This document shows, piece after piece, positions 1 to 11,700 of a DNA stretch of 64,000 nt; position 1 is the first letter of the stretch; the number at the start of each line of letters is the position of its first letter. The stretch comes from Mytilus californianus (taxonomy: Eukaryota; Mollusca; Bivalvia; Mytilida; Mytilidae): contig NW_026262690.1 in assembly GCF_021869535.1 (NCBI RefSeq), positions 14,533,001 through 14,597,000 of the forward strand, written 5' to 3'. The notes beneath the pieces were generated by a model, which did not search any database, had not been told where the DNA came from, and saw only the letters and a list, made by a program, of their open reading frames with translations. The position numbers and the translations under genes are program-made.

Positions 1-790
1 GTTCATTTCAATGGGTTAAAAAAAAAGATTTACAGTCGACATGCAGGTATCAGTTGTTTACAGCAATCAGCTATGACCAATGACATTGTTAACATAGGAT
101 CAAAGGTTTTACGAGACTTAGTTTATTTGTATTTTCTATGCATTGTAAAACATCCATGCGATTTTAATTTTGAGTAAGCCAAAATGCATTTTATGTTTTT
201 GTAATCTATTAAATAGTTATAATATAACATTAATAAATGACATGCTAAGTGTGGTCCTTGTTGTATTGTTTTCGTGTTGATCTTAAACCCAATTAGCAAT
301 CAAGATGTCCTTTGTCATCTTAAAATCATAAGTGGACATGATGCCCTTCTTTATCTAACAACGAGTCAGTGACCATGATTTTCTTTTATAATTAAAAACA
401 AACGTTTAGCACTGACGTCCTCTAAAAAGCAATCAAGAGCTATGGTAGCCTAATTCAAAAAAAAAATCCTAGGAAGGTGTCACAGAAAAAATTAAAATAG
501 CCTTTCTAGACGTAATAATTATTTGGATTATGGTAGCTTGTTGAATCTATCAATCTATCAGAAGGTCGGGATGTCCTTTGTTATAAAATCTCTCATTCAA
601 GTGTATTAATGAATCTATCTAATAAATTAAAATAACATAATTACAAGTGTTGCGTCCGAAACTCATTTCTGGATTGACATTACAACAGGAACGTTCATTC
701 ATGAAAAATATTGAAAGCCAATGCTGTATAACTATCTTAGCACATAAAGTTATGAATAAAAACATCCCCGATGTTAAGACAGGCAAACTA
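1..790. other. AT-rich stretch without recognisable gene
   Basis: No reading frame with recognisable similarity, no splice-site pattern and no clear repeat structure was seen here. It is AT-rich non-coding DNA up to the start of the retroelement tail near 800. Confidence 0.5.
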
Positions 791-799
791 CAAGAACAA

Positions 800-1426
800 T
801 TAGAATGAGAATGAAAATGGGGAATGTGTCAAAGAGACAACAACCCGACCAAAGAGCAGAAAACAGCACAAGGCCACCGATGGATCTTCAACACAGCGAG
901 AAAATCCCGCATCCGGAGGCGGGCTTCAGCTGACCCCTTAACAATAATGTGTACTAGTTAATTGACACTAAACTCCGAAACATATAAATGAACTAAAATT
1001 AAAAAAACATACAAGACTAACAAACGCCAAAGGCTCCTGACTTGGGACAGGCGCAAAAATGCGGCGGGTTAACCATGTTTTTTGAGATCTCAGCACTCCC
1101 TTATACCTCTAGCCAATGGAAAATAAACGAACACAGCAATACGCACAGTAAAACTCAGTTTAAAGGAAGTCCGAGTCCGATGTCAGAATAAGTAACAAAA
1201 GAAACTAAGCAAAATGACAATGATACATAAGTTAACAAAGGACTACTAGCAGTACTGACATGCCAGCTCCAGACCTCAATTAAACTGATTGAAAGATTAT
1301 ATCTTCATCATGTGAAAATCAAGCACAATCCCTCCCGTTAGTGGTTTAATATCATACTATCATAACATATGTGAGAAGAACATAACTCGTATCATGCCAA
1401 CAACTGTTTTTTTATAATAAATGTGT
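800..1426 (-). mobile_element. 3' untranslated region of RT retroelement (family 1)
   Basis: Read on the minus strand this lies directly downstream of the RT reading frame at 2247-1427 and ends with the terminal block near 800-850 (plus-strand words such as 'ggggaatgtgtcaaagagac'). The same block occurs without any RT sequence at 31240-31570 (plus orientation) and 57345-57690 (minus orientation). The attachment to an RT frame here identifies those solo copies as 3' tails of the same family. Family assignment is inference; the similarity is visible by eye. Confidence 0.65.
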
Positions 1427-2247
1427 TTATTTCCGATGCAAAGACCCTGTGAGTGAATCAATATCAATCTTTAATGACCTGACAACAGTATCGTAACTAT
1501 ATCCCTTCTGAATAAGTCTGTTTAAAGGTTTGATTAGCTTTTGAGGTGATTGACGACATTTTTGTGCTTTGTATAGAATGTTATTATAAAAGATTAGATG
1601 TGAAATACCTGAACGTATAAGATGTCTACATGTTGATTTATATTTACGAATGATGTCCCTGTACCGATGGTAAAATTTAGTAAATGTTTTGACTAGTTTA
1701 TGATATCGAAAACTTTGGTGTAATAATTTTTCAGTAGTACAGAGCTTTCTTTCGTTAAAATCAAATACGTTGTTACACACACAAACGAATCTAACAAGTT
1801 GAGATGTATAAACACCATAAGATGATGACAAGAAAACGTCACCCTCTAAAAGTGGATAATTAACAATAGGAAATGAAAACTCATCTCTTTTATTGTAAAT
1901 TTTGGTATAAGCTTCCCGGTAAAGATAAAGATATCAGGTTCCAGGAAAGGGCAGTGTTCATTGTTATTATTAGGTTTATTTAAAGTCAGTTCAGCAGAAT
2001 AAATCTCTTTGATGTACATACTGAAGTCGTCATTATTGAGATCCAAAATATCATCCAAATATCTAAAAGTGTTATTAAATTTTTGTATCAGACGTTGTTT
2101 CGATGGGTCTTTGCTGGTTATAGTAATAAATTGTAACTCAAAACAATACAGGTCCGCAATAAGTGGTGTACAGTTAGTCCCCTTTGGAAATCCGATAACT
2201 TGACGATATATGGAATCTCCATACCGAACAAAAAAACACTTTATCAC
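1427..2247 (-). pseudogene. Reverse transcriptase fragment, family 1 (broken)
   Basis: Two minus-strand reading blocks, 2247-1846 and 1831-1427, belong to one RT. The first carries the motif GFPKGTNCTPLIADLY followed by FRYLDDIL, which contains the YxDD polymerase box (YLDD). The second carries SSSYGVYTSQLVRF and the C-terminal region YHKLVKTFTKFYHRY typical of the same family. The two blocks are in different frames and part of the link is missing, so the gene is broken. The family is common in molluscs and cnidarians as a single RT reading frame; I cannot settle whether it belongs to the Penelope-like or another non-LTR lineage. Its 3' region follows at 1426-800. Confidence 0.75.
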
Positions 2248-2740
2248 TGATGGGGGGAGATACTGGTAGTACTCTGGGTGACATCAGCTAACCTTCGGTA
2301 TTTAGTTAGCGTTATTATTTCTCATTGTTCTGTTTTAGGTTTTATGTTATGACAACCAATATATTACACTCTAACTATAATATATTCGATAGGCAGTGCA
2401 TAAAACGCTTTACAAATCAAGTCAGAATGTTCTTCTCCTATAGAAATAAAATAAAATATGGAAACAAAGCAGCTGATTCTACTAAAAACAACCATCTTCC
2501 CATTGATACATGTCAGCCAACTCCTATAGAAACAGAACAGCTTACCTCTCCTGGAAACAGACGAACAAACTTCTCCATATGACAGAACAGCGAACTCTGG
2601 AAAATGATAGCCAAGTCCTTCGTGACAGCATAAAGCCAACTTTCCCTGAATGCTCTATATCGATTGGTCATTTCAAAAAAGAAAAAAAAAATATCGTCTT
2701 TTTGGTGGCAAAGTGTTGATCTCAACTGACCGTAACTGTC
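2248..2740. other. Unassigned stretch between two retroelement copies
   Basis: Short overlapping open frames occur on both strands (plus 2325-2582 and 2510-2719, minus 2364-2725), but I recognise no domain. The stretch lies between family-1 RT remains and a family-2 3' region, so it may be a further part of one of these elements. Confidence 0.3.
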
Positions 2741-2744
2741 ATTT

Positions 2745-3345
2745 TAGTCGAGATATCATGCAGAACTAGAAGTTTAATAACAAAAATACCGAACTCCAAA
2801 GAATATTTAAATCGGAAAAAATCAAAAGCTCAAACACTTCAAAAGAATGGAAAACAACTGTCATATTCCTGACTTGGTACAGGCATTTCCTTATGTAGAA
2901 AACGGTGGATTAAACCTGGTTTTATAGCTAGCTGAACCTCTCATTTGTATGACAGTCGCATAAAGTTCCATTACATTGACAACATTGTGTGAACAAAACA
3001 AACAGACATGATAGGTAAAAATGTAAAAAAATAGGGGTACAGCAGTCAACATTGTGTTATAAGGTTAATCACTATAAAAACAAACAAATATGTAAACAAA
3101 GAAAAACAAAATAGCATATAGACAAATCACATAAGCAAAAATGATAGACAAGAATACAAAGAATGACCAAAGCACAACAACACATTGGCGGAATGCATAA
3201 GTACCGAGCCACGCCAAAAGAATATTGCCAAAAATGGACTAAACCGTTAATTTACAAAGACAAATAAAAGAACACTATAACACGTAATTAAGATGATAAA
3301 CAGTGTCAGTACCTAGAATCTATACTTCAAGACTTTATTGTATAT
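2745..3345 (-). mobile_element. 3' untranslated region of RT retroelement (family 2), inverted copy
   Basis: The plus-strand text beginning 'accgaactccaaagaa' is the reverse complement of the segment ending near 7555-7585 ('ttggagttcggt'). Matching words continue through the whole block to the pair 'gtcagtacctagaatctata' (from 3305) versus the segment at 7000-7030. Arms are about 590 bp with many substitutions. Upstream on the minus strand (3345-3600) lies the RT core of the same copy. Confidence 0.65.
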
Positions 3346-3600
3346 GGTGCATACTTATTTCATGTTCAGTGGTACAGATGCGATTAAAGGTCATCAAACG
3401 TTTAATTATTCGGTGAAGAAACATATATAGAGCGGAACGTGAATTTAGAGAATAATTCTACCTTCTTTTTTTATTCATGTAAGAAGCTCTTGTATGAAGT
3501 CTGTCTGAATAAACGAACAGACGACATCATGAGGAACATAATTGGTTCCCAAATGAATGCGGGCTTTTTGTTGAAAAAATAGACACCAAATTGGACAAAT
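3346..3600 (-). pseudogene. Reverse transcriptase core fragment, family 2 (degraded)
   Basis: Minus-strand translation in one frame gives IHLGTNYVPHD followed by IQTDFIQELL, matching the IPMxTNCAPLLxDL and EAEFIxKL region of the plus-strand copy at 4702-5205. A later piece, in a shifted frame, corresponds to the FTFRxIDD region. Stop codons and frameshifts are present. The C-terminal part expected before the 3' region is deleted. Confidence 0.55.
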
Positions 3601-4700
3601 GTGTTTCTTATAAATTAAATTAAATGCTTCTTTTACATCTTCAGAATGTCAGTTTCAGAGAATTTTTGTTTGAATTAGGGTTGATTTTATGAGTATGATT
3701 TGTCTATTCCTAAAACAAGATAATAATAGTACTTTGGAAACTTTTTTCATGAAACAACGTTAAACTTCATCCTTCAATCTGCCTTTATGTTAAAACAAGC
3801 AATATATGTGTAAAGGATAGGAAAATCAACTGGTTTTTTTTAGTTAGACAGAAAAATCGGTAGCATGTTGGAGGACAATAACAATAATGTGTAGAAAACA
3901 TGAAAATAATTTAAACATATAACAGTTAGCTAACAATGATAGAAACAATTTAGCTTTTTGTGTGAAATATCATATTCTTGTTCGTCAATTTAAATGGTAG
4001 GTATTTAAAAAATAGATTAACTTTTCCTCTTTTTTTTTCATCAAAACCAGGTTTTCCGAGTTACATGGACGAAACTTCAATTCTTCCTGTTATTAAATGC
4101 ATATGTTAACCGATATTTGGTGTAGTTTTTAAAAATAGAGATACTTGTTTTATTTTATCAGCAATTAAATGAAGGCCTTGAGAATTACTGTCAAAATATC
4201 AATATAGCATTTCCTTTTCTAATAAACTTTAAAAGAAGGGATATCATAATGATAATTTGTCAAAAATTTCACTTTCTTTATTTACTTATTTATGGTTTGA
4301 AGCAAGACGCAGATGTTTGAGTTTATCTGCAATGAAGTTCTGAACAAATGTATCCTGTGCATTGCACAAGATTGTTTCATCCTGTACTGTTTTTGACGTT
4401 GCTGTATTAAGTTTACTCTGAAGTACAACTACCTATATAAAAGGGAAGTATGGCAAGCTTTCAGATCAGAAGTTTTTGTACTTTGAGAGCTTCATTTCAG
4501 TAATTCTTTTGATATGGTATAATGTTTATTATTGTCTTGTCTGTACATTTGTATAAGAAGTCTTTTACCCCTAAATTAGATTACCTTTGCGTTATTTGGC
4601 AAATTCTTTCGAAATTTTGTGGTCCTCAATTCTCTTCAACTTTGTTCTTTATTTCGCCTTCTTAACTTTTTTTTTGTTCGAGCGTCAACGATGAGTATTT
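3601..4700. other. Non-coding AT-rich stretch
   Basis: No recognisable protein, RNA gene or repeat structure was seen. Several poly-T runs lie near 4025-4040 and 4668. Confidence 0.4.
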
Positions 4701-4701
4701 T

Positions 4702-5380
4702 GTGGACGGACGCGCGTCTGTCGTGCAAAATGTTTATCCTTGTATTTATGATGAGTTTATTTATATATACCGTTATTATAGAATAAAATCTTTCTCTGAT
4801 TCAAACAAAAAATACTCTGAAATTGACATTATCAAAAGTTTTAATTTCTTGATTGACAACATATTTGTTACGTTTGGAGCACATGTTTTTCAACAAGCAG
4901 TCATCATTCCTATGAGAACCAACTGTGCTCCTCTTCTTGATGACTTGTTGCGTTATTCATATGAGGCAGAATTCATACCTAAGCTTGTTTATAAGAAAGA
5001 AAAGCGAGCAGTTTGCTTTAACTTCACATTCCGCTGTATAGATGATTTATTCTCACTAAATAGTTCAAAGTATGGTGACTGCGCTGAATGCATCTATCCC
5101 ATCGAACTTGAAATAAAAAATACAACAGATACAGTTAAGTATGTTCTTTATCTTGACTTACAACTAGAAATTGACTATGAGACACGGTTGAGAACAAACC
5201 ATTAAGATACAAGATAGGTTTGCTTCCCAGTGCCTGCATAGGGAGTATACATCTCCAGTTGATACATAATTCAAGAGCTTGCGTTTCCTATCATGATTTC
5301 CTTATGGACACCACCACGAATTTGTCCGTTATGGAATATCTGTTTCAAGAATGACGATGAAGGTATTACAATTATCGTAA
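4702..5380 (+). pseudogene. Reverse transcriptase fragment, family 2 (broken)
   Basis: The open part (4702-5205, 167 residues) contains VIIPMRTNCAPLLDDLLRY, then the region FTFRCIDDLFSL, in which the catalytic YIDD box reads CIDD, and then YPIELEIKNTTDTVKY. After the stop at about 5205, other frames still show short matches to the C-terminal region up to about 5380 (for instance RYGISVSRMTMKVLQ), with frameshifts and deletions. Loss of the box tyrosine and the frame breaks argue that this copy is inactive. Confidence 0.7.
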
Positions 5381-5440
5381 CCACAACCCTGTCCTTTTTT
5401 CCTCGGATTGACATCACCGAATTATACTTATCACCGATAT

Positions 5441-5625
5441 TAAAATAAGTAGAAGTGGTATGATTGCCAATGAGACAGCTAATAATTAAAGTTCAAAGAA
5501 GTGGATGTAAGCAATTATAGGCAATCGTACAGTCTTCAACAATAAGAAAACCGCATACCGTATAGTCGGCTATAAAAGGACCCGAAATAAAAACTATAAA
5601 GCAATTTAATGCAGAAAACTAACAT
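5441..5625 (-). repeat. Dispersed 3'-tail repeat (mussel 'gatgtggtatgattgcc' family), minus orientation
   Basis: Contains 'gtggtatgattgccaatgag' and the following block seen at 18.8, 19.1, 46.2 kb and, reversed, at 11.9, 13.6 and 51.1 kb. No coding capacity. It resembles the terminal part of a retroelement 3' region. Confidence 0.6.
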
Positions 5626-6129
5626 ATCATGTGTCGGTTCCAAGTTAGAAACTTTGATTTTGTCATTAAAGGAGTTTGGTATAGATGGCAGATCCTTGCT
5701 AGTCTTTGTTAATTTGCTCGCTATGTTTTTTTCCCAATATCAACGGAAATCAGATATAAATGTACTTAATTTGATAGATTAATTGCATTCAAAGGCCCTT
5801 TCGTCGTGCATAAGTTTAAACAGTTAATTACTTGACCCTTTACATTCATTATTCTGAACTTCAAAACAGATTGAAAGAATTAGCAAAACATTGCTTCATA
5901 AGAACAATGGTAACCACAGATAAAAATGAAAGGGGCAACTTGTTCTTTGTACTGAGGTTATGAGTTCGTACCTCAAACGTAGCAGGTGCGCTCGACTGTT
6001 AATCTTTTATTAATTGCCTAGGATTGTCAGTTTTCCTACAGAAGGTCAATGGTCCTAGAAGCCAATCAATAGTGCTGAAATTGGCGTTAAACATCAATCA
6101 ATCGATCAATTCTAAATCGATTAAGAGTT

Positions 6130-6625
6130 TAAAGCAAGGTAACAGACACAATGTTTCACTAGGAAATAGGATACAATCGGTAATATATATAAATAACATT
6201 TGGTTGAGGCAAACTAAAGGTAGAATACAGAAACGAAAAATTCTGCAATTTTTCATTTGTAAAGGGGCATAACTCTAGAACGGTTAAAATGACACCACCA
6301 AAATTCAAACTTGATCTGTGTTTTGTGGTAATAAGCATTGTGTATAAATTTCATAACATTTGGTTGAGGCAAATTAAAGTTAGAGAATGGAAACAAAAAG
6401 TTCAGCAATTTTTCCATTTGTAAAGGGGCATAACTCTAGAACAGTTAAAGTGACGCCACCAAAATTCAAAGTTGATCTGTGTTTTGTGGTAATAAGCATT
6501 TTGTATAAGTTTCATAACATTTGGTTGAAGCAAACTAAAGTTAGAGAACTGAAACCAACTTTGGTACGGACGTACAGACGGACAAGGATAAAACTTAATG
6601 CCCCCTCAGCAACGGCGGGGGCATA
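6130..6625 (+). repeat. Tandem 161-bp non-coding repeat element
   Basis: The phrase 'taaaggggcataactctaga' recurs at 6260 and 6421 (161 bp apart), with flanking 'cataacatttggttga' in each unit. The element ends in a G/C-rich tail at about 6598-6625. The reverse-complement form of the same element is at 29786-30190, within POMT1 intron 4. Confidence 0.7.
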
Positions 6626-6754
6626 AAAAAGAAGTGATGATACCAATGGGACAATCGAAATTCATGTTTCCAATAAAAACCAGACAACATATAAATGGCC
6701 AAAAATATAAACGACAAACAACAATTACAAATACTACACTGATAACTAAGGAGA

Positions 6755-7022
6755 CGACCACCTTAGCAGCTTCACCTGCATATGGGAAATATGGGATATA
6801 CATTTCCCAACTCATTCGGTATTCAAGAGCTTGCAGCTGCTACTCAGACTTTATAAAACGTCACCAGTGTCTGAGCAGAAAGTTGATGAACCAGGGTTAT
6901 GTCAAAGAACGTCTCGTCCTTTTTTTTTTTTAAAGTTCATCGACAGATACCAAGACTGTGTTGATAAATATTCTGCATCAACTTCACAAATAATAATGAT
7001 AGTCTTGAAGTATAGATTTTAA
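6755..7022 (+). pseudogene. Reverse transcriptase C-terminal fragment, family 2
   Basis: Translation shows GIYISQLIRYSRACSCYSDF, then RKLMNQGYVKERLV, and in another frame KFIDRYQDCVDKYSAS. These are the C-terminal landmarks of the family-2 RT. A T-rich run at 6921-6932 coincides with the frame change. The 3' region of the element follows directly (7000-7590). Confidence 0.65.
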
Positions 7023-7590
7023 GTACTGACATTGTTTATCATCTTAATGATGTGTTATAATATTCTTTTTATTTGTCTTTGAACATTTTTAACCTTTGCT
7101 GTTTATACCATTTTTGTTAATATCCTTTTGGCGTGGCTCATTGTGTTATTGTGCTATGGTCATTTTTTGTATTCTTGTCTTCATGTTTGCTTATGTGCTT
7201 TGTCTTTAGAGAATCTATGCCATTTTGTTTTTCTTTGTTGACATAGTTGTTTGTTTTAATAGTGATTAAGATTATAACACAATGTTGACTTCTGTACCCC
7301 AATTTTTCACATTTTTACCTATTATGTCAGTTTGTTTTGCTTACACATTGTTGTCAATATAATGGAATTTTATGCGACTGTCATACAAGTGAGAGGTTTA
7401 GCTACCTTTAAAACCAGATTTAATCCAGCATTTTCTACATAAGGAAATGACTGTACCAAGTCAGGAATATGACAGTTGTTTTCCATTAGTTTGATGTGTT
7501 TGAGCTTTTTTTGCCATTTGATAATGACTTTCCGTTTTGAATTTTCCTTGGAGTTCGGTATTTTTGTTATTCTACTTTTTGATATTCTCG
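7000..7590 (+). mobile_element. 3' untranslated region of RT retroelement (family 2), direct copy
   Basis: Follows the RT C-terminus and matches, in inverted orientation, 2745-3345. The end is near 'ggagttcggtatttttgtta'. Confidence 0.6.
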
Positions 7591-7689
7591 GTAGGGGAAA
7601 GAAGTTTTTTTTCTGATGGAATACTCATATTACTTTCACATTTTGTGAGTCTCGCATTTTTTATTTTTTTTACTTTAAACTTTAAACTT

Positions 7690-8220
7690 AAACCTGGGTG
7701 GAACTCAGATGCTCTAGTGGCACCAGTCGTGTTGCTCATGCAAGTACACTTCTAAATATAAGTTGCATTCGGTAATGGCACAATAGAAGAAAGAGGACGG
7801 GATTGTTTAACAAGTGGAACATATTCGGGTCATCTGTAACACAGATATTCCATAAAAGTCAATCAAACACTATCGTAAAACTTTTAATGGACAGACTTCA
7901 ATTTTAGCACTTGGAACACTTAATGGAAGCAGTTAACCCCCATCAAGGAATTCACTCTAGAATAGGATAAATTTGGAGATATGTACTCCATATCAAAGCG
8001 CTGCTCCAATGTTGCTAAATTGAAATGGAACATTCACACTTGGGAAATTGAAAAAATCCCTTTGTCGTAAATTAAGTTCTTAAACAAAAGTCATTTTCAG
8101 TTTCTAGATAAAAGTTAGAGACAGACTTAACTGTCATATCCTTTATTTCAAGTTTGTTTGCATTGATGCAGTCAACATAGTCACCAAACTCAGAATTATT
8201 CACGACATAAATGCTTACTC
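7690..8220 (-). pseudogene. Reverse transcriptase fragment, family 2 (heavily decayed)
   Basis: Minus-strand translation near 8215-8150 gives FGDYVDCINANKLEIKDMT, matching the acidic segment YGDCAECIYPIELEIKNTT of the copy at 4702-5205. It is followed in other frames by traces of the next part of the protein. Multiple stops and frame changes are present. Confidence 0.5.
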
Positions 8221-8542
8221 ATTATTGGGGGAAGTCTGTCAAGCGGAGCAAAGTGTGAAGTTGATCTGTAGGTACTCATCATTTACCAGTAATGTAAAAT
8301 AATATATTTGGATAACACATTTATCTATTAGTTGTAATTGGCTCTGATCTAGCTTTCAGTACCTGTCAGTACTCATAGAATGGTACTTTGTGTCTTTAGT
8401 CTATTGTTAAGTTTTTTTTTGTGCTTTGTGTTTCACAAAATACCAAAACGCGGATAAATAGAAAAATAGATGAATAAACATGGGTATATCATATTATTGC
8501 CATTCAAGACGAAGATGTATAAAAGCATGGTTCAGACAAACT

Positions 8543-8548
8543 TTTATT
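8543..8548 (-). promoter_or_regulatory. ZNF511: Candidate polyadenylation signal of ZNF511
   Basis: The plus strand reads tttatt, which is AATAAA on the minus strand, 28 bases past the ZNF511 stop codon. Position and sequence fit a polyadenylation signal, but AATAAA occurs by chance in AT-rich DNA. Confidence 0.45.
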
Positions 8549-8575
8549 TTAATCCCCTTAAAATTAACAGTTATT

Positions 8576-8756
8576 CTATGTTGTGTTTAAAGCTTCATTC
8601 AGATCATTCATATCTATGTTTTCAATGTCCATTTCTGTGTTTTTATTTTCTGGTAATTGATTGTGCCAATGTTTAGCTTTACTTCCACGACCTCGTCCTC
8701 TCGACCGCTGAAATCCTTTAGATACACCATGTCCAAAAGAAAAATTCTGAGGTACT
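8576..8756 (-). CDS. ZNF511: ZNF511 coding exon 6 (C-terminus)
   Basis: Acceptor TTTCAG, then VPQNFSFGHGVSKGF (the ZNF511 C-terminal signature), an RGRGRG stretch and an acidic end closing in LNTT and TAG at 8578-8576. Confidence 0.9.
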
Positions 8757-11700
8757 CTGAAAAAAATAATTGATAGAGTAACATTGAGCAATGCATTGAT
8801 ATAATATGATAACCCCCATACATTCCCATTTTACACTGACATTTTTGAAACTTTAGTAAAATTGAATATAGTCCAAACATCCTTTCTGACCTTACAATCT
8901 GGTTGGATGTAGGCTACCATAATATCATGTTACAATCATATCCTTTGAAACATTCATGTTATGAGTCAGAGTGCACTTTGTATTACTGGATATAAGAAGT
9001 ATATGACTTTGAACTATATTCCTGATCTTTACCTTCTAGATAAACAATTCAACCTTGCCAATGACACATCCTATAAAGTAGGCTACCATACCAACTAATT
9101 TAATAGCATTCCAAAGTTATAAGCTGGACATGACTTGATCTATTGCCAGTATTGGACAGACAGAGATTCCTATAAACTCCTCCCTCTTTGTTTGTATAGG
9201 TAGGTATAACAATTTTACTGTAGTATTAATAAGGGACAGGTTTGTCTTATATTTGTGGAAAAAAATAGGTAAGCAGGAATTGTACATGCCTGATGAAACT
9301 TTGGATTTACTATTTGACATATTGTATGAATACCTGTTTAGTGTTGAAGATTGTTACTATGTTGATCTCTAGATGTCTTTTAAATATTTGTATCATTAGG
9401 TTTCTATCTCATTGATGCAAACCCAACATCTTTTTTCTTCATCTTTAACATGTCAATTATTCCTATTGATGCTAATGTTTTTCTTAAGTTGTATGGTAAG
9501 CCAACAATCTTTTTTCAATAGTATTATATAGACAAGGCAATTTCAAATCAATGCATTCCCTTGCAACCCTTTTTCTAATACACAACCACACATACACACA
9601 CTTGCATGTGTAGAATATAGTGATACTTATTGCCTTCATAAAATTCATTGTTTGGACACAAAGACAAAAATTACCTCTCATATTAGATGTTTCCCTCCTT
9701 GTGGCGACAAACACACACATTAGTATCTCCCATGCATGTCAAATTTTATTTCATATGTCCCTTGCCATCTTGATGGGTGTAATTATTTTTAGTCAGCCCA
9801 TTCTCCAGGAAATTAATGATAAGGTCATACAGTAACATGTTATGTTTTCATCTGAGTCCTTTGTTATATGGATAGTTGTCTAATTGGCAATCATAACAAA
9901 TCTCTACATTTTTGTTGAGCCTGCAACATGTATGTCGCTAAAGAGAACATATTCTAGTTTCAGTCAGCTTCAGCATTTAGGTTCAGTCTATGGTTTACGT
10001 TTATTAGACATCATTTACTTTGACAACCCTTTATGAAATTTTATGAACAGAAGCTTTTTCGTGACCAAAAGACAGTATCCTGAGCAAAATAATAAAGACT
10101 TTTTTTTTATGTTTTTATATATTTTACTGATAAAAGGACTTAGTTTTTTACAGTTAACAAGTGGATACAGTCTGTTGTTAAAGTTTGTTACACATCAATT
10201 ACTTTGTCAAACCTTCATAGAATTTTATGAAACTTTGGCAGAAACCTTTTAATGATTAAGAGATAATGTCTGAAGCAAATTTTGAAAATATGTCTTTTTT
10301 TCATTTTCATGATTTGACTCATAGATGGGCTTAGTTTTTTTCAGTTAACATTTATATATAGACAGTCTAAGATTATGTTTTTTTTACACAAAAAACTTGT
10401 TAACCTTCATGGACTGTTATGAAACTAGGACAGAAGCTTATTTCAACATCATGAAATAGCATCTTTAGAAAAAAATTTTTTTTATTTTTTTCATTTAATA
10501 TTTTACTAATAAATGGACTCACTTTTTACAGTCAACATTACTCTTATACACTGACAACAGCAATTATAGGTGAGACACAGGGTTTTGCAGAACTCTTTAA
10601 GGATTTTATATAAAAGGTCAGTTTTTAAACCTTTTTTTTTTCTCAGTATAAGGATGTAATTAATATTCATCATCTGAAACTAGATACTGTCATTTAAAAA
10701 CAAATGTGTATACAGCATCCCCTGAAACAGCAATAATTCAATTAGCATTTGTGTTGATTGTACAACAGTCCAAATAATAAATGCCCACAATAATTTCTGA
10801 ACTAATAGTACACTACCTATAGCTGAACTTTAGTTTAGGTCTGTTCTCTTTGTCAACTTCTGTTTCCATTGACACAGATTCTGTCAACATTCCTGGACGA
10901 CTCTTATCTTGCAGTTTTAGTCCATGGTCATTACTGTTATCCCTTTCTGTTTCCATGGAGATGAATTCTGTTGAGGTTCCACATGGAATTTTATCTAGTA
11001 ATTCCTGTTTGTTCTCTTTACTGGTATTTACTGTTGTTTCCATGGTTATAGATGTTCTAATTTTTTTATTGGTGTTTGAACTATAGAAAAAAAAAATGCT
11101 TTTTCATGTTTTGTTTATTAATATATTGTGTATATATCATTAGAAATTTTGTTGATTCCAAGAACTTTCAAGATCACTTTAATAAGTAAAGAGTAAGGGT
11201 CCATTACTCATAAGAATGTTTGTGGAGAGTAACAGGTTCTCTGCAGGAACAACAAACTTTGCAATAAGACTATGAGTGGTGCACATCACATGCAAGCCAA
11301 AACATCCGCCACTACCCAGATTAAAGAAGCAAATAAACTTTAGTTATTATCAGAAGGTTATGCATTTTCAGCTTGCTTTCAGTAACTGTGAGCATATCAT
11401 TGATACAATATTATTCCCCATAAAATTAGTTGTAACTGTATTTTTGTTGACCATCATTCTTTTATTAAGGAGATTAAAAATGTTCTGGCCTAACTGAGAT
11501 AGCAAAGAGTAAAGCCCTAGTTTTGTCAACTTAAAAAATCATGAAACCTGATTTTAACAATATTTATTTGTCACTTGTTTGAAACTTGCTCGTCATTTAT
11601 TTGTGTTGGCTTGGGTGTTTATCTGTAGGCAACACATTGAAACTTCTTTTAGCGTCCTTTTTGTCAATTTTGTCCAGAACTTGAGAAAGATTTTGATGTT

